From Paramyrothecium sp. XJ0827 (Eukaryota > Ascomycota > Sordariomycetes > Hypocreales > Stachybotryaceae), in NCBI GenBank assembly GCA_020881915.1, contig JAJFPB010000006.1:3038001-3102000 (forward strand): DNA of 64,000 bases, in the 5' to 3' direction. A program made the position numbers and the translations under genes. How positions within the stretch are numbered: position 1 is the stretch's first letter; each line of letters starts with the position of its first letter. This document shows positions 30,548 to 42,906 of the stretch, piece after piece. Below the pieces are notes generated by a model. It saw nothing but the letters and a program-made list of their open reading frames with translations. It had not been told where the DNA came from and did not search any database.

Positions 30548-33500
30548 GGTGGAGGTTTAATCTCGAAGACTCAAATACGCACGTGGCCGGAGACAGTGAA
30601 TGGGAGCCAGCGATTCGCTACGGGTACTCCAGAACATTTGTCCCAGCATGAAGCAGGAAAGGGGGCACAACTCTACATGATGTGATGTTTACCGGAGTGG
30701 GAACGTGTGCTTCAGGTTTATTAGATGTTGCTAGTACTGGCATGAAAGTCTGGAACGTGTGGAGTTGAGTATTTCGTTCATGCACGAATCTGCGGGAAGC
30801 TGAGTGATGAAACTGTGTCAGCCGCGCGCCGGAAGCTGGAATGGCAGGACCGGACGGTTCCGTGTCATCTCCCGGAACGGCGGCCGAGTCCACAGATGGG
30901 GAATAAATGGGGTACGCGAGGCAAGTTGTCTGGCTTGACGCTCTCAGGGACCGTTTCGGAGAAAGTCTTTCCAGGCGCATTTCGTGGATACTCTCCAAGC
31001 GGCGAGCAAAAAAAACGCGGACTACAAAATTGAAATCTGGTAAACAATAGTTGATAAGAAGGGGGTTAAAGCTTTGAAATATCTATAAAACGCCTTAAAT
31101 TTATCTATGTCTTTTCTTATTTCATTTGTATTTACGTTTATAGATACGAAGTAGGTAAAATACAAGCCAGAGTACCTAACGGGTCACAGTATTTTCTGTC
31201 GTAGACTGCTAGTTTTACATGATCGCTTGTTTTGCTAACCGCTCTACTCTCCATGACTTTGATTGCTTGCGGGAAGGGCTGAGCAGACGTACCAACGATT
31301 GTTATTTGAGGTCGGGCCAGAGATGCAAGGGTGGCACATTAGGATTGAAGGAGTGGACATCGCGGTCACGGATCACGCTACTCAATCACATTGAGACCTG
31401 TCATTTCTATTCTCAAGGTACAGAGTACTCTGTAGATAAAGCGAGAGTTGGTGACAATATATGTTACCGTTGCATGACTTACACGCCCGACGCACCTCGA
31501 GAAGCAATCGTCTCAAAGTGGTCTAGGCTCTGCTGAACCAGGCTCAGGGATCAGGATAACTTTGCAGCCGCCTGACGAGCATGGGAAGGGGGGGACCTGG
31601 CCCATGGCTCGAATCAATCTGTAACTGGTGAGAACGGTGAGCAGAACTGGTAATTTAGCGGGACATCCAAATCAACATGACATTATCCCATTCCCAGCAG
31701 AAGCCGATCGACAATCACGGCAATTGGCGCCCAAGCAATAATACCGTTTTGTTATGATCGCCAGTGTCTAGCATGCTTTAGCAGCACCACAGAAGCCCCG
31801 AACACCTAGATGGCAGAGGTCCGCCAAGACCAAAGCAGAATGCCCATTGGGCGAATCCTGTGCATGATCTACAGCTAGGTAGCCGTCCAGCAGCAATCGA
31901 AATTGGGCAATGGCACAGGGGCCCACCGACCTGACTGGGCGAAGGAATGACGGGCAGCGCGAAATGGCGGCAAACCTGGCTTGAGCGCAGACATGCTGCC
32001 CCCCTAGTCTGAACACATTGAGAGCAGCGCAAGTCTAGTTTAGCAGCTTGGCCGCACACGAGGTGCGCGGTTATTTTGCTATTGTGAGAGATGACCGTCA
32101 CACGTAGAAGACCCCAGCTCGGACGTGGTCATCGAAATCTGACAGCAGCGTCAAGCAGAGATGTGAAAACGTGCGATTGGATATTGGATGATGGTGGTAA
32201 CGGGCCCGGGCCATGCGCATGGGTCCGTTTAATGCTCCATGCATCGCATCAAGAGCTCTGACGACCTGTTACGCCAAGCTCCAGCGGATTCGATCCTTGG
32301 TACAGTAGCAACCGGAAACGGAAGTGGAATAGGAGGCGAAAGCAGGAGATGGCTGTAGCTTCACTAGAGAGCTTGTCTCTGCCGGGACGGGGTTTTTGTC
32401 GATGGTGTGCAAATCACCACAAGCCAGCCAGCCAGCCAGGCCGTATCGTACCGAAACTAGCAATGAGCTAGATCCCTGTTACTTGTCGAGCTAGCATCTG
32501 GCTCGTTACAAGGACCCAGCACCGAGTGACTCCCATGATCATGGGAGATTCCTTGGTGAGCATGCCAATAACCGGATGTCATTCTGTTCACGGTAAATTA
32601 TGACCAGATGTCCTTCGAATTCTTCCATCATTAGAACAAAGGACCAACGTTATCCGTCATGGCTCGAAGAACAGAAGTAAAAGGAGCTCAGTGAATGGCA
32701 TGTATGGGGCGCTAGGTCCACTGAGCCAGACCCTAGTCATCCTCCTCACCTTCTCGTTGGTGAGATTTGACAGCGCCACGGCACCGCCAGAAGCGAAAGT
32801 GGACATCAGATGAGGTGGGTTCCTTTCGATTGCGCTTCTTTGCATCATCGCGACCCGCTCCTGCTAGCGGGCGCAGCCTCGAACTCGAACAGCGTCGCCT
32901 ACCTCGCCTCAAGATAGCACCACCACCGCGGCGTCGCATTGCCTCGGTGGGTAGTGGGCCGCACACGGTCACAAAACGGAGACTCAAGCTGGCTTGAAAC
33001 AAAGCGACCCGACAAGTTAAAGATGTGTGTGCTGTATGCGACGCAACACACACAAAGTCCCTTTTCAGAAGGCTCCATGCCAGAAAACGGACGGAGGGCA
33101 GAGAGATAACGTAGCAGTGGCGCCAATATTGTCCTTGCGGCCCCAGCCCTTGTCCATGTCGGTCGTCACCCATGTCATGCTGTTTCCGTCTGTGCGCGTT
33201 GGCCTGAAATATTTCTTAGGGGATTAGCTAGAGACAGGGGCTATTTGGGCTTCAATCATTGTCCTCCCCTACTTCGTCTGATCAAGGGCTTGACAGCTGT
33301 TGTATGACATATTGAAGCGACATTGGGCGGGCGAGCAGGGCACCCTGAGGTAGGTAGGCAAGCCAGACATTGCTGGAATGGAATTCCTTTTCGAATCAAC
33401 AACCCTTCGGGTCCGCTGCGTGCGGCCGGGAGCTCGAGACACGGGTGGGCACATTAGTTTCGTACACAAAGCCATGGCGCAGCGGTACGTGGCGGGCCGC

Positions 33501-35184
33501 ATTCAGAGCACAAGACGGCGAACCAACAGCAAGCTTGTTGCCATTTGCTTCAACGATACTGCACAGGACAGTAGACAAACGTGAATTGTCAGCAACGGAT
33601 CATAGGGCGAGACAGACGTTCGCCTGCACTGTTACCAGGCGAACCAATGCGGCTGTTCGGCTGCATCGCGGTCTTGGTATCTGACGAGGTACCTGCCTGC
33701 GTGGAAGTCGTAATGAGGTACTAGCACATCGGGCAGGCTGGGTCAAGGGCCAATGGCCCTGGCCGCCCACGGGCCATCGCAAGCGTTCGCAGCGCATACG
33801 TGCATGCATGCAAGGGTCAACCCTTCGCTTTCCTGTCCTTTCTCCAAACTGCCCGAGCATCCGTTATCCGTGGGAAACTGTCTAAGCCGTATGGGGTTGG
33901 ATGCCAAGCATGCACCCCCTGCAGCCGTGTCCCTTTTCAGAAGCTGCCTCTGCGGTTGCTTGGAGCAGTGCATGCTAGCGCTCCGTGGAACGGGCTTTGC
34001 ATTTGCCATTGTCGCTCTTTTTCCGCCTCTGGCCCACCCGCCTGCACGGTGTGTTGGTGATGAAGACGCCTTTGCTTTTTCTTCTGCTTTCGCTTTTTGT
34101 TCCATTGGTGGACCGCTGAGGAGGCGAAAACTCAAAGCACTTGATTATTACGAGACTGGAATGAGAAAGAAGCTGAGGCCAGAAAGGGACCCGGAAAAGC
34201 CATGTCGCCAAGGTTCAGGACCAACCTGCCCAGCCTCCAATCGCGTACGGCAGGTACCTGGTGGACCGTTGGTTAGCACGCACCCTCTTGGACGGAAAGT
34301 TTGGCTGGGCTGGGAGGCCACTGGCCACCCCAGACCTCAATCGGTGCAGGCTAAGCTCCCTCCCAGCACAGCACCCTCGCCAGGCCCGGCCCCAGCTGTG
34401 CTCCACCCCCAACCGTCCGCTCCAACCGTCCCATCTTGGTTCTCATCGCCCCCCAAGCACTCCGCGGGCTCCATTTGATTTACCTTGACTTACATACCTG
34501 CCCTCCCCACCTCTCCATTCTCTCTGGTCCATCTCTCTCCTCATCCTCTCATCCCCATCCCCAACCTCGATCGGTTCCCTCGGCTCGGCCTCGAGATTGT
34601 TTCCGTCGTCGTTGTTTTGCATCTTCCTCGTTTCTTCTTCCTTTTCTCTCCCCTTCTTCTCCTACTTCGCCTCTCCACTTCAACCCCCTAAGGCTCTTTG
34701 CCCTTCCAGCTGTAATCTCTTCGACGCCTGGACGAACGACTCTTATAATCGACCCATTTTCACGTTTCTTCTTGTTCTTGACGTGTTTCCATCCTTCTCT
34801 GGGATTTCAGCAAGCGTGCTCTTCTTTTTTTCCTGTTGCATTGTTCGGTATTTCCACATTCACGACACGGCCGACCATCCAGTTCCGTGATTACCCTTCG
34901 TTATCCATTGGCATTGAAGCATTTCGTCGGTTGCCTCGACAAGTAATGCTCTGCGACTAATCTCTAATACTCTCGTTACCAACAAGCCTTCCCGAGCTTG
35001 TGCTTGTTTCGTACCTCGTTTTTACTCCGCCACGGACCTCAATTGAGACAATCCGCTACATGATCATCTGAACCACCCGCGGATCTTTCCCTTGTACGCC
35101 GTACCTCTGTTGATATAAGTACGCGGCCCAGAACTCGCCCAGCTCGACTCTCCAGGGCTCCTCCAGATCCACATCACCTTGATC
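30548..35184. other. 4.6-kb gene-free region
   Basis: The largest gap in the window. 31020-31170 is strongly AT-rich. 31200-34450 has mixed composition, with only short frames that lack protein character on either strand. From about 34480 to 35184 the plus strand is strikingly pyrimidine-rich (repeated CTCTC, TTCCT), as in fungal promoter and leader regions, and leads into the aspartyl protease gene. A TATAAG sits near 35115, about 70 bp before its ATG. No terminal repeats or tRNA-like folds were found by eye. Confidence 0.5.
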
Positions 35185-36917
35185 ATGCGATCGTCTACGT
35201 TGTTGACGCAGCTTGCGCTGTTCGCGTCAACATCCCTGGCCTTTTATCCATATGCTCCCGACTGGCTGAAGGAAGAATGGGCCGTGGACAAGAGAACTGC
35301 CGAACGCCAGCCCAAGGGCATCACGCTAGAAATCAAGCAGAGGGTCCCGGAGGTTGGTGCCCTTGTGTAATGATGCACTGCCTTCGACGCTGTGTCCGCT
35401 GACTTGAACATTACACAGGCTTCGACGTCATCCCCCGAAGCTATCACCCGGCATGCCGCCCGGTTGGCTGCCAAGTATGCCCGCCGACTCCAATCCGAAG
35501 CTGCCGTTGATGGATCCGTCGTCAAGCGTGACAATGCCTACACCGTTATGGAGGCTGCTGATACGGAGGGCGAGCTAACTACCGGCCTCAACCAAGACGG
35601 CACCGACTACTCCTACTTCGTAAAAGTACAGATCGGCTCCAAGAACCGGGATTTTTACATGCTTGTCGACACGGGTGCTGGCTCAAGCTGGATCATGGGG
35701 TCGGATTGTCAGACTGAAGCGTGCTCGATGCATGACACATTCGGGCCCGAAGATTCCGACACGCTGGAGGAGAGCAACACCCCCTTTTCCATTACGTACG
35801 GTACGGGGGTTGTCAATGGTTCTCTTGCCACAGATACCCTCCACATTGCTGGGTTAAGTTTCAAGTACAACCTCGGCGTTGCAGGCTGGACGTCCAACGA
35901 CTTTACCAAGTTCGCTTTCGATGGTATTCTCGGTTTCGCCCTCTCCAAGGGCGCGAACCAGAATCTGCTGGAGGCCTTGGATGGCTCGCTCGAGAAGAAC
36001 ATCTTCTCCGTTGCGCTTCATCGCGCTGCCGACGGCCCCAATGTAGGCGAGCTGAGCCTGGGCACCATAAACTCGAAAAGACACAGCGGCAAGATCTCAT
36101 ATACTTCCATTGGCAAAGACCACGACTGGGCAATTCGGCTGGACGACATGTCGTACGACGGCAAGAAGGCTGGCGTTGGTGGCATCCTCAGCTACATCGA
36201 CACCGGCACGTCTTTCATCTTTGGACCGCCCGATGCCGTCCGCAAGCTGCATATGACCATTCCTGGAGCTGAAACCTCGGATGGCAAGACGTGGCGGGTG
36301 CCCTGTGACAGCAAGGGTCCTCTGGCCTTTGCATTTTCCGGCGTGAGCTATCAGCTGTCCACCAAGGATTGGATCTCACCACAGAACAGCAACGGAAAGT
36401 GCACTAGCAACATCTACGGCTTTGAGATTGTGCAAGGAGCCTGGCTTCTTGGTGACACCTTCATCAAGAATGTTTACACCGTGTTCGATAGGGAAGAAAA
36501 GCGCATTGGTAAGTCACTAATACTCAGCTTGCCAGACCTCGGAAGCTAACTTTCACAGGATTCGCACCACTGGTTGCGCCGAGTGCTTCTAGCCCGTCAA
36601 GCCCGCCCACAACAAGCAAGGGCCCGGAGACGACCAAATCGCCCAATCCACCCTCCAGCTCCGGCAGTGAGCAGGTGACCACATCTTCATCAGGCCCATC
36701 GCCAACCGAAGAGTCATCTGAGTCTGCTCCTGGACTTGTCGGTGGCCACGAAACCGCGGTTCCCGAAGGCCCTGAAAACCCGGACAATTCTGATCCTTCC
36801 GAGGGTGAGGAGTCTGATGACCCACCGCCAGGGTCGGCAGCTCCTGGGCGCCTGAGCAACGCTGGCGCCTACTCTACCATCTTGTGTATAGGAACTGTTT
36901 TTGCATTGCTCATCTAG
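35185..36917 (+). CDS. GPI-type aspartyl protease (pepsin A1 family, OpsB/yapsin-like)
   Basis: Exon 1 35185 to 35352 (or 35364), exon 2 35419-36508 and exon 3 36559-36917; about 540 residues. Signal peptide MRSSTLLTQLALFASTSLA, a basic propeptide ending near VKRDN (Kex2-like KR), then the mature enzyme. The first catalytic site is VDTGAGSSW (about residue 140) and the second IDTGTSFIFG (about 317). The flap tyrosine is in ITYGTG. After the fold, GDTFIKNVYTVFDREEKRIGFA closes the enzyme. A Ser/Thr/Pro/Glu-rich stalk of about 100 residues and a hydrophobic end (YSTILCIGTVFALLI) follow, the layout of GPI-anchored proteases. The frame cited at 35179 begins with TTG; the ATG at 35185 is chosen. 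Donor choice for intron 1 (GTTGGT or GTGTAA) is open, and both stay in frame. It likely processes cell-surface proteins. Confidence 0.9.
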
Positions 36918-37932
36918 AGACATCTGAGAATGTCCGCTCTTGCTGACGCATCGGGACGGTTGTTTTTGATTTTTAGAAGAAAGCATCTATAATTTGCATT
37001 GGGAACGGACAAAACAGCAGTATTTGATTTGGGGAAACATGCCGGAGACGGCAGCCAGCAAGAGAGCCTGGCGACGAAAGGGACATGGATATAGTTTGTA
37101 CGGGATACCCCTTGCGGTGAAGAGAAGGACATTTGGACCAGCTGCACAGCCCGCGGCAATAGAGGTTTATAGTGTTATAGCATTCGTAATGGCATGGAAA
37201 GCAACAAGCCGTTGCGTTGATTCACAATTCACGTGTCCCCGGAGGCAGATCGTTTGAGCCGGTTCCAACCGCATGTGAGAATCGGCTAAGGGGCGAGGTG
37301 GCTTGGGCCGCTGGCGCTTTGTAGTGGAGTTGGACCTCCTGAAGCTTTCCGGATTCTGCTTGTCAATTGAGGGAAGGTTTGCACTCAAAGATCAGAGCGC
37401 ACATACTAGTGTAATTGACCATTTGAATACGGTACCTACCGACCTTGTTATATGTATTGGAGTCAACCGGTAGAGGGCGTTATTGTCAATGAGAATAGAA
37501 GCCAAAGTCGCACTGTTAACTTGTACTCCGTAGGCGTCGTTTATTAGAGGCAGCAAACTGATTGGTGAATCCTTTTCGTTTCTAGCGAGCCCACGCTAAG
37601 GCCGCACGGGGGCTGTTGGTGTTACATGACGGCCCCCTGCCCCTACCGCGCCTACCTTACCTACCTAAGGTAAGGCAAGGTAATGTAAGCTACCTCATCC
37701 GTCAATCCGGGGGGTTGTCTGCTATTTGGAGAGCTCGATTTGTCTTACATGCTGCATACGCAACTTCAGGAGATTTCCAGACAAAAAGAGCCCAACAGAG
37801 AGACCGCAGCCGCGTGACGAGCAGAGAAACAAACCTAGGCGCTTCTTTTCTTCCTGCGAAGATGTTCACATTTAAAGCGTTATAATACTTCGTTTACAGC
37901 TTTCTCCATTCCTTCTCGAATTCAACGACGCA
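36918..37932. other. Spacer with a dense copy of the dispersed motif
   Basis: 1,015 bp between the protease and the transporter. At 37651-37696 the CTACCTTACC and TAAGGTAAGG motif runs in both orientations, making a near-palindrome. The rest shows no gene. Confidence 0.5.
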
Positions 37933-39922
37933 ATGCCTCAGCCCAGGAGGCACGGCCAGGCGACGACGGCGGCCGCGGCGCACGACGAGGACCAGGGCCT
38001 GCTGGCCGGCGCACACCTCAACGATGCGAACGACGGCGATATCGACGGGGGCGGCGACCTGGGGTCGCGATTGAAGGGCGGGTCGGCCAACGGCAGCAAG
38101 TCGCCTCGCGCACCGGGCAGGGTGCGGTTCGCACCGCACCCGGAGATTGTCAGCATGGCGAGCAGGAACAGCACGGCGAGCAGCGGGGGCTGGTCCGACG
38201 GGGAGCCGCCGTTGCGGGCGGACCGGGAGATGCTGCAGGTGGACTACGAAGACCCGCTCGTGAGCCCGCGAGGCAGCTCCCACCACCACCACCACCACCG
38301 GATCCCGCTCCTGACGGACATTGAGGCGCCGAGCGTCACGGTGGCCAACTCGTGGCCGGGCGGGGCGGACGACGCGGAGGACTGGGCGGAGCAGGAGATG
38401 CGGCGGCCCAAGTCCGGGCTGCAGTCGGCCTTTATGAACATGGCCAACTCGATCATCGGCGCGGGCATCATCGGCCAGCCGTACGCGATGCGGCAGGCGG
38501 GCCTGCTGGCGGGCACGGCGCTGCTGGTGGCGCTGACGGTCGTGGTCGACTGGACCATCTGCCTCATCGTCATCAACAGCAAGCTGAGCGGGACGAGCAG
38601 CTTCCAGGGCACCGTGGAGCACTGCTTCGGCCGCGCGGGGCTCATCACCATCAGCGTCGCGCAGTGGGTGTTCGCGTTCGGCGGCATGGTCGCCTTTGGC
38701 GTCATCGTCGGCGACACCATCCCGCACGTGCTGACGGCCGTGTGGCCGGGCCTGCCGGGGGTGCCGGTGCTGGGCCTGCTGACGGACCGGCGGGTGGCCA
38801 TTGCCGTGTTCGTGATGGGCGTGAGCTACCCATTGACGCTCTACAGAGATATAGCCAAGGTGAGCTTCTTCTTCTGATTGGACCGGGGTAGTTGTTGTTG
38901 GAGTTGTTGCTGACCGAGTTCGTTTGTGCTTCTGCTCCGATAGCTGGCCAAGGCGAGCACATTTGCGCTGATTGGCATGATGGTCATTGTGGTGACGGTG
39001 CTGCTGCAGGGCGTGCTGGTGTCCTCGGATGCGAGGGGGTCGTTTAGCACGCCGCTGCTTACGATCAATGGAGGCATATTCCAAGCCATTGGCGTAATAT
39101 CGTTTGGTATGAACTCCCTGCCCACCTCCTAACGCCCCCCCGAGCGGCGCACGGTCTCGCGAACGCCCACAACTAACCTGGCCGGGCCTCACATAGCCTT
39201 CGTATGCCACCACAACTCGCTCCTCATCTACGGCTCGCTCAAGACACCGACCATCGACAACTTCTCGCGGGTGACGCACTACTCGACGGGGGTGTCGATG
39301 CTGGCGTGCCTCGTCATGGCGCTGGGCGGGTTCCTCACGTTCGGCGACAAGACGCTGGGCAACGTGCTCAACAACTTCCCGTCGGACAACACCATGGTCA
39401 ACGTGGCGCGGCTGTGCTTCGGGCTCAACATGCTGACGACGCTGCCGCTCGAGGCGTTTGTGTGCCGCGAGGTGATGCTGACGTACTTCTTCCCGGACGA
39501 GCCCTTCAACATGAACCGGCACCTGCTGTTCAGCACGAGCCTGGTGGCGGCGGCGACGGTGCTGAGCCTGGTGACGTGCGACCTGGGCGCCGTGTTCGAG
39601 CTGGTGGGCGCGACGAGCGCCGTGGTCATGGCGTACGTGCTGCCGCCGCTGTGCTACGTCAAGCTGACGACGAGGAGCTGGCGGACGTACGTCGCCTACG
39701 CGGTGGCAGGGTTCGGCGTCATCGTCATGGTTATCAGCGTGGTGCAGGCGGTTGGGAAGATGATGAACCGTGAGTTTGGCCCCCTCCTCCAAACCCCGTG
39801 ATGTCCTCCGAAGTGGAAAGAAGCTGTCTTCGGCTTCAAAGCAGTGCCATCAAACCTTGATATCGAGAACAAAGCTAATGTACCCTGATGCAGCATCCGA
39901 TGGACCAGCAGTCTGTGCCTAA
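37933..39922 (+). CDS. Amino-acid transporter, Avt/SLC38 family
   Basis: Exons 37933-38859, 38944-39106, 39197-39769 and 39894-39922 give 563 residues. A hydrophilic N-terminus of about 155 residues includes a His6 run (near 38280) and ends before the first membrane helix. The helix opens with the family signature SAFMNMANSIIGAGIIGQPYA in shortened view. Ten to eleven hydrophobic segments follow (for example TALLVALTVVVDWTICLIV, GMMVIVVTVLLQGVLV and AVAGFGVIVMVISVVQ). The last exon adds only ASDGPAVCA-type residues after MMN. The fold is that of AAAP transporters; yeast Avt proteins move neutral amino acids across the vacuolar membrane, and Avt2 is the closest class by eye. Substrate and membrane are inferred. 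The 632-codon antisense frame is a codon-bias shadow. Confidence 0.85.
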
Positions 39923-41615
39923 GAGTCTACGGCAGTTATACCCTCATCTTGTAATAGGTACGTTATGTAAAGCATGTGGTATGTACAGCAACGCTTCAGG
40001 TCCGCATAGTAGGGCTCGGTAAAAGAAGGCGAGCAACAGCCAGGAACAGATCAGCTTGTCGGGAAAATGCTCTTTTCTTTTTCTCTCCTGTTGCTTTCGG
40101 GTTTCATGTAAAATCATTGGCACGGCGTTTCATTTACATCCAGGGCTTAGACATAGAGTTCAGGCTACCATTTTTCTCTCTCATGGCTGCTGGTCCAGTA
40201 CTGTATGTCCTCTTCGCATGTTCATTACTCCACATGTGACTCTGTACGTGAGCTTTGATCTTTTGCATACATACGGGAGAGCCATCCCAGTTGCTTCCGA
40301 TGATGGGGAAGAGCCATGGCCGAACGACCTAAATACAGTGATTGCACTAACAGCCCTACTACGTGTGCCAGCGCGCAAAGCGCATGTTATGGAGATGGAC
40401 TACCTTACCTTAACTTGTGGCATGGCCACGGGGCTCGACTCGCTGCATCGTCCCGTCGGCTGGCCAAGGAACCCGACGGAGCCCGCCTTTTGTGCCCCCC
40501 ATTGCAACGCGCCGTGACGATAGGCGTCGAATCACAGGCGTGGCATTTGATCACAGAGGACGACGCAGGGTCCAGCATCCCCCCTCACCCCCCCGCGAGC
40601 TTGCCGCTAAACGCGGGCCTTGGGGGGCGGATCCCGTCCGTCCACTTGACCAGCTCTGATGCATGCAAATGCAAGATGCAGGCTTTCCGTTTTTCTTTCT
40701 TACAGCGCTCCTTTGCATGCGCATCTGCGCATCACCTCCGCCTCAGACTGCTCGGCTACCCCCCCCCCTCCTCTTCCTCAAGTCCAGTGACAAAGTGCAA
40801 ATACGCTTCCCCCCTCCTTGTCTTACGAGCTGTGGGGTACAGGACGTATGACATAGACTCTGGCAAAGGCTCACAAGAGGCGAGAGCAGAGTGACGCCCC
40901 CAGGCTGAAAAGCTGAGACAAGCTCGGAGCGTGTGCTGTACCACTGGGGGGGGGAAACGAGGCGTCTACGTTGCCTGCGTAGCTTCACTTCAGCCGGGAG
41001 GGTTTCTGTAGGCTGTAAAGCGAGGAAAGGTAATACAGTACTGTAAAAGACAGCAATTAGTTTGTTTCCAAGAAACAAGACGCCCCCCTCCTCCTCCCGC
41101 GAACGCTGTATCCATCCCACGCACACATACTCTCTCGGCAACTTTTCTGGCCATCCTCCAATGAAGTGTGTCGCTCGCCGTCCTCCTCTTATGATGCATC
41201 CCACATCCCATCCCACATCCCCAAGCCCCCGGAGAGGGCCACCTCCCTAACACAGGCACAGGCACAGCGTCGCGCCAGGTCAGACGCCGACGGCCCAGCA
41301 ACGTGCGGGCTTTTTTTAGTCTCTTGTCTTCCTGTCACTCTCTTTGTGAGGGGCGCAGATGACCCGGCAAGATGGGGGCAGAGCAAATAGGCGGCGAACC
41401 GCGTTAGGTAGTGCGCATTGATATCACCAGGTTCTCCGGTCTCTCTGCTCGGCCTATATAAAGAGCCCCAACTAGCAAACCCCGCTCCACCTCACCTCCC
41501 GTCTTTCCCACAACCTGTTTCCTCGTGATAAACTACCACCAACATCACCGTTACCATACTCGATACCCTCTTCCACCCCATCTCGTCTCGTCTCCTCGAA
41601 AACCCTACGTCCAAG
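39923..41615. other. Spacer and promoter of the small peptide gene
   Basis: 1,693 bp. It contains a copy of the TACCTTACCTTA motif at 40401-40412, homopolymer runs (C near 40760, G near 40947) and, just before the peptide gene, a canonical TATA box. No other coding sequence recognised. Confidence 0.5.
41455..41463 (+). promoter_or_regulatory. TATA box (TATATAAAG) of the small cysteine-rich peptide gene
   Basis: A perfect TATA element 160 bp upstream of the ATG at 41616, followed by an A/C/T-rich leader. It is the strongest TATA box I found in the window, and it fits a highly or inducibly expressed gene. Confidence 0.7.
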
Positions 41616-41864
41616 ATGCAGCCCCTCGTCAACTACTCCGGCCACTCCACCTGCCCTGCCTGCAAGGCCGCCATCTCTGGCGGCGGCAAGAGCTGCTCTG
41701 CCTGTGGCGCTGTAAGGCTTTCTCCCCCCCCCTCCCTCCATCAGTCTGGTGTGGGTGTGAGACGAGAAGTTTATTTCTAGAGACTCGGGAAAGACGTTGT
41801 AGAGTGTGTTGAAGACTAGACCATACTAACCGCCCTTCTCTCTTCATAGACCTGCCCCAACTAG
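41616..41864 (+). CDS. 36-residue cysteine-rich peptide (zinc-knuckle-like CxxC pair)
   Basis: Exons 41616-41711 and 41850-41864 around a 138-bp intron (GTAAGG donor, ACTAAC branch, CATAG acceptor) code a 36-residue peptide. It opens MQPLVNYSGHSTCPACKA and closes CSACGATCPN. Five cysteines lie at 13, 16, 27, 30 and 34, with a histidine at 10. The two CxxC pairs 10 residues apart look like a zinc ribbon; a metallothionein-like role is also possible. There is no signal peptide, so it should stay in the cell. I have a vague memory of similar short peptides in other Sordariomycetes, but I cannot name a family. The strong TATA box, spliced frame and exact stop after the intron argue that it is real. 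It is far too short for usual ORF cut-offs. Confidence 0.72.
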
Positions 41865-42906
41865 ACTCGCAACCTCACCCACAAAGAGCTATACTAGGCC
41901 CTCGAGATATGCGAGTCACGATGGAAGAACTCGCGGCTCACCCTGAGGGTACTCTTCGAACGTACACCAAGTGGAGGGGACATCTGGTACACTCGAGATT
42001 TGCTCTCTGAGTGGGTAGTTTGCTTAACTGTAGAAAGCTTTCAATATACCCGTAGTCGAGATCTTGCGCAGCAGGAGTTGACACCGTGAGCCTGTAGTTT
42101 TCATGTCCGAACAGTTGCCATATGATCAAACATGACCGCCACTGCCTCCACAACGTAGGATTGGGTGGCTTTCACGGTTCTTATCATGCCTGGTGATTGT
42201 CATCCACACATTCTCACGACATGCAAGTCATCTCGGAAAAAAACCAGAAGATTTATAGCGTATGTGTCCCAGAGCCGTCTTTCAGGCCTCTCCCACGCAC
42301 AGCGCAGACGTTACAACTGCGCCGCTCTTCTTCGCTCTCTATCTCATCCTCCACGAGTCTTGACCAAAACAAATCAATCACCTGCAGCCCGCAAGAGGAA
42401 AAGAACACAAATAGAGAAAAGAAGAAATGAAAAAGCACACGTCCCAAGATCACGTCCGCCGTCTCCGTACACGACACAGAGATACATTAAACACGACGTC
42501 TGCTTGCCTGCTAGTGTACTGGGAAATAGGAACGCAGGCAGCAACGGCTTCCACACCCCCTCCTTCAAGACGATCGACCCCGTGCTATCGGGACGATTCC
42601 CTTCTGCCCAACTCAATGACCACATCTGATATCGGCATGCCAGCGTGCAGGGAGGGAAGACATGGATTGGAAAAAAAAGATATCAAACTCCGAATATTCC
42701 GACAACCAAATGCAGGCGGAAGTCCCTGCCAGCGTGAACTCGTCGTCACCGCCAACCCCTCGTCATCCGACCTGTCACGCCAACATCGCCTCAGGAGGTC
42801 GACATAGAAGGACGGCGAGTTTTACAAAGAGGCCAAACCAGGACCGAATCCCGCTGGGCAGAATGGACGACCGCGTCCAACACGGTGAACTGTACAGACT
42901 ACCCCC
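41865..42906. other. Convergent spacer between peptide gene and RHO1
   Basis: 1,042 bp holding the two 3' ends. A long RHO1 3' untranslated region is likely. A-rich runs occur at 42237-42250 and 42410-42430. No gene seen. Confidence 0.45.

Noticed and set aside
31219..31536. 105-codon frame in the 4.6-kb gap
   Set aside because: Cys/Arg-rich but without a known domain. Composition looks random, so I do not call a gene.
35179..35184. TTG start of the aspartyl protease frame
   Set aside because: An ATG two codons later begins a good signal peptide, and non-AUG starts are rare in nuclear genes.
37894..39792. 632-codon frame on the minus strand
   Set aside because: It is antisense to the amino-acid transporter, His/Arg/Gln-rich, and crosses the transporter introns without sense.
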